6,712 nucleotides of DNA from Cyclobacteriaceae bacterium (GCA_025455225.1 JALOMY010000160.1:1-6712); one strand, 5' to 3'. Positions 1-5,954 are shown, counted from the first letter of the stretch. Notes: generated by a model from the sequence alone, not told the origin. Program-made: numbers and translations.

Positions 1-107
1 AGTATATCAAGAACAACATCATGTGGTCGCGGTTCTCTCCTGTCGAACTGGTAAGGTGCTAATGGACTCTTCTGATTAAATGCTGCATACGCTTTGGTCA
101 TGATCAT
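1..107 (-). CDS. Zinc-dependent alcohol dehydrogenase (YahK/CAD-like), 5' end only
   Basis: This is the first 35 codons of a gene that leaves the window at its left edge. The visible protein starts MIMTKAYAA, followed by SPLAPYQFDRREPRPHDVVLDI. That is the characteristic N-terminus of NAD(P)H-dependent medium-chain alcohol/aldehyde reductases of the YahK and cinnamyl-alcohol-dehydrogenase type, in which 'K-A-Y/V-A-A...S-P-L.P....RREP.P.DV' precedes the 'CGVCHSD' zinc site. The zinc ligands and the Rossmann fold lie outside the window, so the assignment rests on the N-terminal motif alone. The start may be the ATG at 107 or the in-frame ATG at 101; homologues usually begin close to the TKAYAA motif. 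The gene lies 85 bases downstream of the AraC-family regulator on the same strand. A weak -7-like box (TATCTTTT, minus strand, 160-153) lies between them, so it may have its own promoter or be read through from the regulator. I infer that it reduces aldehydes or oxidises alcohols in the cytoplasm. Confidence 0.82.
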   Translation of the reverse strand, partial: MIMTKAYAAFNQKSPLAPYQFDRREPRPHDVVLDI

Positions 108-192
108 ATCAAACTAAGATTTAAAAGAAATAATCGGTGCTATAAAAACGCTAAAAGATAGAATACATCCTTCAGCTTTTCCATGATAATGG

Positions 193-1350
193 TCATGAAT
201 TTTTTTCGCGAAAAGCAGAGGGTGTGCTTCCGGTAAATTTCTTAAACGCAGTGTTGAATGATGATTTTGAATTATACCCAACCTGTTCTGCTATTTCTTC
301 CACTTTAATATTGGGTTGCTCAATTAATAATCGTTTGGCCTCTTCTACCCTGTAACCGGCAACCAATTCAAAAAAACTCTTACCCAGTCCATGATTTAAT
401 GCCTGCGAAAGAGCATGTACCGAAACCCCCAACTGTTGCGCCAGGTCGGGTAACGAAAAACTGGATTTCAGGTATGGCTTCTGTTCTTGCATGACCTGGT
501 TAAATTTATGTAAGATGGATTGCTGTTGCCCGGGCGTTAATGTTGAGCTTTTATATTTCTCTGCCTCGGTTAATGTAGCTTGTTTGAAAAAGCCTGAATT
601 TCTCATTACCGAAATACTGGTTACGTAAATAAGCAATGAACCAAATGCCGCAAACAGATGATCACCCGTGTCGTCTTCATTGAACAGTTTTACGATCACG
701 ATTAGAATGGTGAAGGCACCTATCTGAATTACCCCATTTCGCATGGTTCGTAAGGATAACGAGACAGGTTGCCAGAAGCTCTCGTTCTTCTCCTGAAACG
801 AACGGAAAATAACTATTCCGCTTAGCACAATGTAAACACCAAGACTTAACAATACGAGTTCAGTATGCCAATCGGTAAGCCAAAACCTTATTGGAAAATG
901 ACTGAGTTCAACCTGGCGGTAGGGAAGACCGGGATGATAGGATGATATCCAGGCATTATACTTTATGTCTTCGGATGAAAGCAAATACGGAAGAATTAAA
1001 AAGGTATAGATACCAGGAAAGAGGAGATGAATTCTGATTTTCTTCCATTGAACCGGGCCTTTCGCTATGGATAAAACAAATAAGTAGAGAAACGGACCAA
1101 TCAACAACCCGAAGGTTTCTGAAAAGTCAACCAAATACAGCACATGAATGATGTATCCTGTATACATCAGGAAAATCTCAAGAAGGCAAGCCACAATGGA
1201 AACCAAAAACCATCCGTAAAACAGATTGAACTGTTTCTTTCGGTTTTCGGTTGAAAAAAAGAAAAACGAAAGAAATATGGCTTGCACGATGCCCAAAAAG
1301 ATAAAAACAGCAAACCAATCAATTTTATAGGTCATGCCCGAAGTTATCAT
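193..1350 (-). CDS. AraC-family transcriptional regulator with N-terminal 7TM membrane domain
   Basis: The 385-residue protein has two parts. Residues 1 to about 250 are very hydrophobic, with about seven likely membrane segments near 12-32, 44-64, 79-97, 107-124, 164-183, 207-222 and 231-248. Residues 275-383 form an AraC/XylS DNA-binding domain. Its first helix-turn-helix is near 299-319 (SLPDLAQQLGVSVHALSQAL). The second, near 349-381, carries the family signature GYNSKSSFNTAFKKF followed by GSTPSAFR. This architecture is common in Bacteroidota, where the membrane part is presumed to sense a signal and hold the DNA-binding domain at the inner face of the cytoplasmic membrane; no ligand can be inferred. 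The start is the ATG at 1350 behind an A-rich leader; the ATG at 1335 (residue 6) is also possible. It is divergent from the M28 peptidase and lies upstream of the alcohol dehydrogenase in the same direction, so either could be a target. I see no good -7 box or downstream terminator. Confidence 0.93.
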   Translation of the reverse strand: MITSGMTYKIDWFAVFIFLGIVQAIFLSFFFFSTENRKKQFNLFYGWFLVSIVACLLEIFLMYTGYIIHVLYLVDFSETFGLLIGPFLYLFVLSIAKGPVQWKKIRIHLLFPGIYTFLILPYLLSSEDIKYNAWISSYHPGLPYRQVELSHFPIRFWLTDWHTELVLLSLGVYIVLSGIVIFRSFQEKNESFWQPVSLSLRTMRNGVIQIGAFTILIVIVKLFNEDDTGDHLFAAFGSLLIYVTSISVMRNSGFFKQATLTEAEKYKSSTLTPGQQQSILHKFNQVMQEQKPYLKSSFSLPDLAQQLGVSVHALSQALNHGLGKSFFELVAGYRVEEAKRLLIEQPNIKVEEIAEQVGYNSKSSFNTAFKKFTGSTPSAFREKNS

Positions 1351-1391
1351 TTTTTAAACCGATGCGGGTATTAATTCCCTCACCCCCGATG

Positions 1392-1398
1392 TATCTTG
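1392..1398 (+). promoter_or_regulatory. Candidate -7 box for the M28 peptidase
   Basis: TATCTTG followed by C resembles the Bacteroidota -7 consensus TAnnTTTG with one T missing. No convincing -33 TTG lies 19-20 bases upstream. It would place the transcript start about 20 bases before the ATG at 1425 and downstream of the alternative ATG at 1362, which supports the later start. The match is weak. Confidence 0.3.
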
Positions 1399-1424
1399 CA
1401 GCCCGAATCAGAAGGCTTACCATC

Positions 1425-2645
1425 ATGAAACAATCAATCGTAATTTTATTAGTCACCGGTATCATCTTCCATTTGCAGGCTCAGCAATTCGAAGAAGCCC
1501 GCATCCGTCAGCACATTAAAATACTGGCCAGCGACTCAATGCAGGGTCGGGGAACCGGCAGTGACGGAGAACGTATGGCGGCATCATACATTCAAAAAGA
1601 ATTTAAAAAAAATAAGCTGAAGCCAGTAGGTCAATCGAAGAACTACAGCCAGTCGTTTGAGTTTAAACGAGGGGCACATGGAGAAGGTGAAGCTGGCACA
1701 GCCAATAACATTCTTGGCTATCTGGATAATAAAGCTGCCCACACGATTATAATTGGTGCGCATTACGATCACCTGGGTATTGGTGAACAAGGGAATTCAC
1801 TGGATGCCAACCCGAAAGGTAAAATTCATAATGGAGCCGATGATAATGCCTCAGGTGTAGCCGGTGTATTGGAACTGGCCCGCTACTACAGTACTAATAA
1901 AACCCGTGAAAAATATAACTTTCTATTCATGTGCTTTTCTGGTGAAGAGATGGGTTTGTATGGATCAAAATACTTCACTGAAAATCCTACCGTGGATTTG
2001 TCGAAAGTCAACTACATGATTAATATGGATATGATCGGTCGGCTTGACCCGCAAACCAAAACCGTTGTGGTAAACGGAACCGGCACAAGCCCTGTATGGG
2101 AAACTTTGCTGAAATCGATGGAGACGGATGATCTGAAAATCAAAACCGATTCATCCGGCATCGGCCCTTCTGACCACACTTCATTCTATTTGAAAAATAT
2201 TCCGGTGCTTCATTTCTTCACCGGTTCTCACAGCGATTATCATAAACCCTCTGATGATTGGGAAAAAATCAATTACACCGGGGAAGTTCATGTACTGAAC
2301 CTTATTGCACGCGTTGTCGATAATCTTGATGATGAACCCAAGCTGGCTTTCCTTCCAACCAAGGCAAAGCCTATGGCAAGCCGATCCTCATTTAAAGTTA
2401 CTATGGGGCTGATGCCAAGCTATACTTCAGATAACCCGGGCGTAAAAGTAGATGGTGTTACCGATGGACGTCCGGCCCAAAAAGCAGGAATACAAACCGG
2501 TGATTTGATAATTCAAATCGGAGAATTGGAGATCAAGGATATTCAGGATTATATGGGCGCCCTAGGCAAATTTGAAAAAGGGCAAACCGTACCGGTTAAA
2601 GTGAAACGAGGAAACGAAATAATTACGGTTTCGGTAACCTTTTAA
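1425..2645 (+). CDS. Secreted M28 family zinc peptidase with C-terminal PDZ domain
   Basis: I chose the ATG at 1425 (406 residues) over the in-frame ATG at 1362. It directly begins a signal peptide (MKQSIVILLV...HLQA, likely cut after Ala19), an AGAAGG sequence sits nine bases upstream, and a -7-like box lies in the 63 bases between the two candidates. The mature protein is presumably periplasmic or exported. The M28 (aminopeptidase Y/S-like) domain spans about 25-300 and keeps all expected metal and catalytic residues: His113 and Asp115 in GAHYDHLG, Asp139 in GADDNASG, Glu174 (general base) and Glu175 in SGEEMGLYGS, Asp202 in NMDMIG, and His273 in YHKPSD. That set predicts a two-zinc exopeptidase. 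I see no protease-associated insert. Residues about 322-402 form a PDZ domain (GVTDGRPAQKAGIQTGDLI), which may bind peptide C-termini. The gene is monocistronic, divergent from the AraC regulator and convergent with the acyl-CoA dehydrogenase. Substrate specificity cannot be read from the sequence. Confidence 0.93.
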   Translation: MKQSIVILLVTGIIFHLQAQQFEEARIRQHIKILASDSMQGRGTGSDGERMAASYIQKEFKKNKLKPVGQSKNYSQSFEFKRGAHGEGEAGTANNILGYLDNKAAHTIIIGAHYDHLGIGEQGNSLDANPKGKIHNGADDNASGVAGVLELARYYSTNKTREKYNFLFMCFSGEEMGLYGSKYFTENPTVDLSKVNYMINMDMIGRLDPQTKTVVVNGTGTSPVWETLLKSMETDDLKIKTDSSGIGPSDHTSFYLKNIPVLHFFTGSHSDYHKPSDDWEKINYTGEVHVLNLIARVVDNLDDEPKLAFLPTKAKPMASRSSFKVTMGLMPSYTSDNPGVKVDGVTDGRPAQKAGIQTGDLIIQIGELEIKDIQDYMGALGKFEKGQTVPVKVKRGNEIITVSVTF

Positions 2646-2650
2646 ACGGC

Positions 2651-2682
2651 TTGTATTTAATACCCTGGCTTGCTAAATACAA
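2651..2682. repeat. 9-bp inverted repeat interleaved with the terminator
   Basis: TTGTATTTA at 2651-2659 is the exact reverse complement of TAAATACAA at 2674-2682. The left arm of the neighbouring terminator stem (2662-2668) lies in its loop and the right arm (2684-2690) lies outside it. The two stems are therefore interleaved: as RNA they either exclude each other or form an H-type pseudoknot. Confidence 0.6.
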
Positions 2683-2701
2683 CCCAGGGTTTTCTTTTTT
2701 T
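2662..2701 (+). terminator. Intrinsic terminator of the M28 peptidase gene
   Basis: ACCCTGG (2662-2668) pairs perfectly with CCAGGGT (2684-2690) around a 15-base loop, and a T-rich tract follows immediately (2690-2701, interrupted by one C). It begins 17 bases after the peptidase stop codon. The end of the T-tract overlaps the TAA stop of the convergent acyl-CoA dehydrogenase (2702-2700). Read on the minus strand, no T-tract follows the stem, so it should work mainly in the plus direction. Confidence 0.75.
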
Positions 2702-3839
2702 ATCGCAACAATTCGCGCGAGATCACCATCTTCTGAATTTCGGAAGTTCCCTCGTATATCTGAGTGATTTTAGCATCGCGCATCAGGCGTTCAACATGGA
2801 ACTCTTTTACATATCCATAACCACCATGGATCTGTACCGCATCGGTGGTAACTTCCTGAACAATTTGGGAAGCATATAATTTTGCCTGAGCGGCAGCTTT
2901 AACAAAATTCTTACCCTGATCCTTCAAATAGGCAGCCTGCCATACCAGCAACCGGGCAGCATCAATTTTAGTTGCCATGTCGGCTAACTTAAACTGAATG
3001 GCCTGGTGCTCGGATAAATAATGTCCGAAAGCTTTTCGCTCTTTCGAATACTTAAGAGCGAGCTCGTATGCTCCGGAAGCAATTCCCAAAGCTTGAGCCG
3101 CAATTCCAATCCGTCCTCCGTTTAAGGTTGACATGGCAAACGTGAACCCAAAACCATCTTCACCAATTCGATTGGCTTTCGGGACTTTAACATCGGTGAA
3201 CATTAATGAATGCGTGTCAGAGCCACGAATACCCATTTTGTCTTCTTTCTTTCCAACTACAAAACCGGGCATTCCTTTTTCAACAATCAATGCGTTGATC
3301 CCTTTGTGACGTTTAGCAACATCTGTTTGAGCAATGACTATGTAAACGCTGGCGCTATTACCGTTGGTAATCCAATTCTTGGTTCCGTTCAGTAAATAAT
3401 AATCGCCTTTATCTTCAGCCGAAGTTCGCTGACTGGTTGCATCCGAGCCCGCCTCTGGTTCTGATAAACAAAAGGCTCCAATGATTTTACCGGCTGCCAG
3501 CGGTTTCAGGTACTTTTCCTTTTGTTCTTCGGTGCCGTACTTTTCCAGACCCCAACACACTAAAGAATTATTTACCGACATACATACTGAGGCAGACGCA
3601 TCAATTTTAGAAATTTCCTCCATCGCCAGCACATATGAAATGGTATCCATGCCTCCACCGTTGTACTTCGGATCAACCATCATACCCATAAATCCCAATT
3701 CCCCCATTTTCTTCACCTGTTCGGCCGGAAACTTCTGTTCGGCATCACGTTCAATCACACCGGGTAACAATTCACTTTGGGCAAAATCACGGGCTGCCTG
3801 CTGAACGGCAAGTTGTTCTTCAGAAAGTTGAAAATTCAT
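2700..3839 (-). CDS. Acyl-CoA dehydrogenase, short-chain (butyryl-CoA dehydrogenase-like)
   Basis: This full-length 379-residue FAD flavoenzyme catalyses the first step of fatty acyl-CoA beta-oxidation, alpha,beta-dehydrogenation of an acyl-CoA with electrons passed to electron-transfer flavoprotein. The N-terminal helical domain (about 6-117) begins with NFQLSEEQ. The middle beta domain holds signature 1, GAFCLSEPEAGSD (121-133), and the flavin-contacting NGTKNWITNG (151-160). The C-terminal helical domain carries signature 2 (QIHGGYGYVKEFHVERLMRD, 336-355) and IYEGTSEIQ (361-369), whose Glu363 is at the catalytic-base position of short- and medium-chain enzymes. Length and all motifs fit short-chain/butyryl-CoA dehydrogenase; branched-chain acyl-CoA substrates are not excluded. 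It is cytoplasmic and probably a homotetramer, as is usual in the family. The ATG at 3839 has a short A/T-rich leader and no Shine-Dalgarno site. It follows the YugP-like gene on the same strand, but a terminator separates them, so it is probably transcribed on its own. No ETF genes are in view. Confidence 0.95.
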   Translation of the reverse strand: MNFQLSEEQLAVQQAARDFAQSELLPGVIERDAEQKFPAEQVKKMGELGFMGMMVDPKYNGGGMDTISYVLAMEEISKIDASASVCMSVNNSLVCWGLEKYGTEEQKEKYLKPLAAGKIIGAFCLSEPEAGSDATSQRTSAEDKGDYYLLNGTKNWITNGNSASVYIVIAQTDVAKRHKGINALIVEKGMPGFVVGKKEDKMGIRGSDTHSLMFTDVKVPKANRIGEDGFGFTFAMSTLNGGRIGIAAQALGIASGAYELALKYSKERKAFGHYLSEHQAIQFKLADMATKIDAARLLVWQAAYLKDQGKNFVKAAAQAKLYASQIVQEVTTDAVQIHGGYGYVKEFHVERLMRDAKITQIYEGTSEIQKMVISRELLR

Positions 3840-3860
3840 AATGTGTATTTATAAGGCTAA

Positions 3861-3868
3861 CAAAAATA
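3861..3868 (-). promoter_or_regulatory. Candidate -7 box for the acyl-CoA dehydrogenase
   Basis: On the minus strand the sequence is TATTTTTG, an exact match to the Bacteroidota -7 consensus TAnnTTTG. It would start transcription about 15-20 bases before the ATG at 3839. It lies in the T-tract of the upstream gene's terminator. No -33 TTG is visible at the expected distance, because that position falls in the terminator stem-loop. A T-tract could produce this match by chance. Confidence 0.4.
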
Positions 3869-3900
3869 AAAGCCCGCGGTTTCATTTCCGCAGGCTTTAA
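3861..3900 (-). terminator. Intrinsic terminator of the YugP-like gene
   Basis: On the minus strand, AAAGCC-T-GCGG pairs with CCGC-G-GGCTTT (plus-strand arms 3888-3898 and 3869-3879), with one mismatch inside the stem and an 8-base loop. The T-rich run TTTTATTTTTG follows. It starts about 30 bases past the YugP-like stop codon. On the plus strand no T-tract follows the stem, so its direction is clear. Confidence 0.8.
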
Positions 3901-3929
3901 AATTAATTGAAATGGTGATATAAATGGGT

Positions 3930-4628
3930 TTAGTCTTCGCGACTTCCCATGAACATCATCACATAATACAATAGAGTTGTTAGGGCACCGATGGCTGCAA
4001 CTACATACGTCATAGCAGCCCATTTTAAGGCATCCTTGGCCATATCGTGCTCACGGGAAGTAACAATTCCGCGATTGCTGATCCAGGTCAATGCTCTTCG
4101 GCTGGCATCAAATTCTACCGGCAGGGTTACAAAAGCAAAGAGTGTAAATATTCCGTAACAACCGATGATGATCAGCAAAGCCATATTCCAGGGCAGAATG
4201 CTTTGGGCGAACGAACCACCTAAAATCATGACCCAGAAAATCATATTCATTACTTTACCGCTTACATTCTGAATCGGCACCATAGCAGAACGAAACTCCA
4301 GCATGCTGTACGATGTAGCATGTTGTACGGCATGACCACATTCATGGGCAGCAACAGCGGCCGCAGCTGCACTTCGGCCATGATACACCTCCGGACTTAG
4401 ATTAACCGTTTTGTTTGCCGGATTATAGTGGTCGGTCAACTCACCTTCTACACTAACAACCTGAACATCGTGAATTCCATTATCGGCCAGCATGAGGCGG
4501 GCAATTTCAGCCCCGGACAAATCCCTGTTTAAATGAATCTGGGAATATTCACGGAACTTACTCTTCAGCCTTCCGCTTACAATCATTCCGATTACCATGA
4601 AAATTCCACCAATTATTAATACACCCAT
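3930..4628 (-). CDS. YugP-like membrane zinc metallopeptidase
   Basis: The 232-residue integral membrane protein belongs to the YugP-type neutral zinc metallopeptidase family. The zincin motif HECGH is at 95-99, directly after an alanine-rich stretch. A conserved Glu172 in LPVEFDAS is the likely third ligand. The family motif LTDHYNPANKTVNLS (64-78) is intact. Likely membrane segments lie near 2-19, 125-140, 145-168 and 203-226, so the catalytic helix flanks the membrane. The substrate of this family is not established; membrane-protein quality control would be a guess. I chose the ATG at 4628 because homologues begin with this hydrophobic segment directly followed by RLKSKF. An in-frame upstream TTG at 4691 would add 21 polar residues of no recognisable kind. 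The gene lies 102 bases downstream of the flippase-like gene on the same strand with no terminator between, and a -7 box sits in that gap. It may therefore be both read through and transcribed from its own promoter. Confidence 0.92.
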   Translation of the reverse strand: MGVLIIGGIFMVIGMIVSGRLKSKFREYSQIHLNRDLSGAEIARLMLADNGIHDVQVVSVEGELTDHYNPANKTVNLSPEVYHGRSAAAAAVAAHECGHAVQHATSYSMLEFRSAMVPIQNVSGKVMNMIFWVMILGGSFAQSILPWNMALLIIIGCYGIFTLFAFVTLPVEFDASRRALTWISNRGIVTSREHDMAKDALKWAAMTYVVAAIGALTTLLYYVMMFMGSRED

Positions 4629-4713
4629 AGTTTTATAAATTTTATAATTCTGCTTATTAACAAGATCTACGCCATTTAATGTTCCTGACAAATAGTCATA
4701 TGAGACATTTTTC

Positions 4714-4721
4714 CAAATATA
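4714..4721 (-). promoter_or_regulatory. Candidate -7 box for the YugP-like gene
   Basis: On the minus strand the sequence is TATATTTG, an exact TAnnTTTG match in the gap after the flippase-like gene. Transcription would begin near 4709, giving an untranslated leader of about 80 bases before the ATG at 4628, which is longer than at the neighbouring genes. No -33 TTG is found 19-20 bases upstream, a stretch that begins inside the end of the flippase-like gene. Confidence 0.5.
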
Positions 4722-4730
4722 GAATAAAAG

Positions 4731-5735
4731 TCAATCGGTTTTTTTCCTGATGTAAACCGCGGTCAATAACAATGAAATGGCCCCTCCGGCAATCATAATA
4801 ATGGTTTGCCAGCCGTGGAAAATAAACGTAAACGCAACGGCATTATCCTGCTGTAACTGGTACAATAAAACCATTCCTGCTGGAACCAGAACATGATAGG
4901 AGCCTGCCCCGCCCGGAAGAGGAACAGACATGGCAATGGCGCCAATTGCAAACACCGATAGTGTGGCCCGTATTCCTAAATGTGCGGTTTCATCAAATGC
5001 CTGTAAAACGGTATAGCTCATTGCGAAATACAATACCCAGATCAATAGGGTATAGGAAATAAATAGGGCTTTGTGTTCAATCCTCGATATGGATAGCAAC
5101 CCATTTTTAAACCCATGCCACGCCTGGATAAGTCGGGCTTTTATAGACTTATTTCTCGAAATCCACCAAATAATTGCTGAACTAAAAAGTATGAACAGCA
5201 GAAATATAGAAAGTGCAATCAGTAATTTGTTAGTGCCAATTGCCTGAACGGGTAATGTTGAAATGAAACCAAACAGCTTCTCTGATTCAAAAGAAAATGC
5301 CAGCAACAAGACAATTACAAGGCACACGAGGTCAATAATTCGCTCAACAACCACAGTTCCAAAAGATACCTCCACCGGAATTTTATCCAACCGGTACAAA
5401 TTATAGCACCGCGATACTTCACCTCCCCGAGGCACAACCAGGTTAACCAGGTATCCAACCATGAGGGATAAAAATCCCTTATACAATGAAGTTTGATGGT
5501 TGGTTGATTGCAATAACATGCGCCAACGTTCCGCCCGGATTACATGACTGAGCAATACGGAAATTAACATTAGGTTAAGCCAGATTTTATCTGCCGAATT
5601 CCAGGTTTCGAGAATATAGTCCCATTTATTCCGACCTTCTTCGACATGAATGGAGCGCAAGGACAACCAGAGTAAAAAGGCTGTTACAGCCACAATGAGA
5701 ACATACTGAACTACTACACGGGTGGGGAATTTCAA
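4731..5735 (-). CDS. Flippase-like membrane protein, lysylphosphatidylglycerol synthase TM family (YbhN/UPF0104)
   Basis: This polytopic membrane protein matches the transmembrane (flippase-like) domain family of MprF/YbhN/UPF0104 and lacks the soluble aminoacyl-transferase domain, so it should not make lysyl-phosphatidylglycerol itself. Numbering from the TTG start at 5735 (334 residues), likely membrane segments are near 7-27, 52-66, 87-102, 132-149, 170-192, 225-247, 256-273 and 301-327. Conserved family motifs are RAERWRMLL (67-75), NLVVPRGGEVSR (98-109), ERIID (131-135) and PLPGGAGSYH (272-281). A role in lipid or lipid-linked precursor translocation is inferred from the family only. No ATG is available at the N-terminus. 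A GTG at 5768 would give 345 residues. I prefer the TTG because the protein then begins MKFPTR directly before the first membrane helix, as in homologues, and a -7-like box overlaps the GTG. The gene is divergent from the GlgA-like gene and followed by the YugP-like gene. Confidence 0.88.
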   Translation of the reverse strand: MKFPTRVVVQYVLIVAVTAFLLWLSLRSIHVEEGRNKWDYILETWNSADKIWLNLMLISVLLSHVIRAERWRMLLQSTNHQTSLYKGFLSLMVGYLVNLVVPRGGEVSRCYNLYRLDKIPVEVSFGTVVVERIIDLVCLVIVLLLAFSFESEKLFGFISTLPVQAIGTNKLLIALSIFLLFILFSSAIIWWISRNKSIKARLIQAWHGFKNGLLSISRIEHKALFISYTLLIWVLYFAMSYTVLQAFDETAHLGIRATLSVFAIGAIAMSVPLPGGAGSYHVLVPAGMVLLYQLQQDNAVAFTFIFHGWQTIIMIAGGAISLLLTAVYIRKKTD

Positions 5736-5767
5736 GCTGCCGGTAATTAAAAAATTGGAACCGGGCA

Positions 5768-5775
5768 CGAAAGTA
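5768..5775 (-). promoter_or_regulatory. Candidate -7 box for the flippase-like gene
   Basis: On the minus strand TACTTTCG resembles TAnnTTTG with the final T changed to C. A TTG lies 16 bases upstream (5794-5792), slightly closer than the usual 19-20. The box overlaps the GTG at 5768, so a transcript starting from it would miss that codon and begin about 25-30 bases before the TTG at 5735. It is the best candidate in the gap, but not a strong match. Confidence 0.4.
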
Positions 5776-5780
5776 CAACA

Positions 5781-5797
5781 GGATTGGTTTTCAATCC
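5781..5797. repeat. 6-bp inverted repeat upstream of the flippase-like gene
   Basis: GGATTG (5781-5786) and CAATCC (5792-5797) are perfect reverse complements around a 5-base loop (GTTTT). The arms sit between the candidate -7 box and its upstream TTG and include that TTG, so it could be a small operator. No T-tract follows in either direction, so it is not a terminator. A repeat this short can arise by chance. Confidence 0.35.
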
Positions 5798-5892
5798 GCG
5801 CGAATGCGGTTTTTGCCCCGCTTTTTCAATTAAAAATGGCATTACAAGCTGAATTTAGCTGAAAATCTGCATGTTATGAATGGATCTAAAGG

Positions 5893-5926
5893 CAACTAAA
5901 AAGGTCTAAGTTCGTGCTTTTAGTTG
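5893..5926. repeat. 9-bp inverted repeat overlapping the -33 element, possible operator
   Basis: CAACTAAAA (5893-5901) is the exact reverse complement of TTTTAGTTG (5918-5926), with a 16-base spacer. The arm centres are 25 bases apart. The last three bases of the right arm are the TTG proposed as the -33 element of the GlgA-like promoter. A dimeric regulator bound here would cover the promoter; its identity is unknown. Confidence 0.5.
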
Positions 5927-5954
5927 AATAAGGGGGGTAATTTTCGTACCTTTG
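5924..5954 (+). promoter_or_regulatory. Promoter of the GlgA-like gene (-33 TTG, -7 TACCTTTG)
   Basis: TTG at 5924-5926 and TACCTTTG at 5947-5954 are separated by 20 bases. Both boxes and the spacing match the Bacteroidota housekeeping-sigma consensus (TTG, 19-20 bases, TAnnTTTG). Transcription should start near 5959, giving a leader of about 33 bases before the ATG at 5993. The spacer contains a run of six G (5932-5937). It is the best promoter in the window. Confidence 0.8.

Noticed and set aside
182..197. CATGA/TCATG inverted repeat at the AraC stop codon as a terminator
   Set aside because: The stem is five pairs, A/T-rich, overlaps the stop codon, and has no T-tract after it on the minus strand.
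1359..1392. CCGATG direct repeats and GGGT/ACCC arms between the AraC and M28 genes
   Set aside because: Six- and four-base matches in a 74-base gap are expected by chance; no organised operator is visible.
1362..1424. Upstream ATG that would extend the M28 peptidase by 21 residues
   Set aside because: The extension places an arginine-containing segment before a normal signal peptide, and a -7-like box lies within it; the ATG at 1425 is the better start.
1605..1612. A8 run in the M28 peptidase gene as a possible slippage site
   Set aside because: It encodes an ordinary lysine-rich stretch (FKKNK), the frame is intact on both sides, and no alternative product is evident.
1584..1790. 68-codon minus-strand ORF inside the M28 peptidase
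   Set aside because: It lies antisense within a strongly supported gene, has no recognisable motif, and its composition is explained by the opposite coding strand.
2670..3804. Plus-strand ORFs at 2670-2879, 3210-3395 and 3481-3804
   Set aside because: All three are antisense to the intact acyl-CoA dehydrogenase, which shows every family motif; none has a promoter or protein-like features.
3820..4023. 67-codon minus-strand ORF across the end of the YugP-like gene
   Set aside because: It is an out-of-frame overlap of the YugP-like coding sequence running through a terminator hairpin into the next gene start; a shadow ORF.
5806..5825. GCGG/CCGC stem followed by T5 in the divergent intergenic region
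   Set aside because: The stem has only four pairs around an 8-base loop, and no plus-strand gene ends there that would need a terminator.
5847..5863. Direct repeat AGCTGAA with a 10-base period
   Set aside because: There are only two 7-base copies in A/T-rich DNA, not adjacent to a promoter box; too little to support a binding site.
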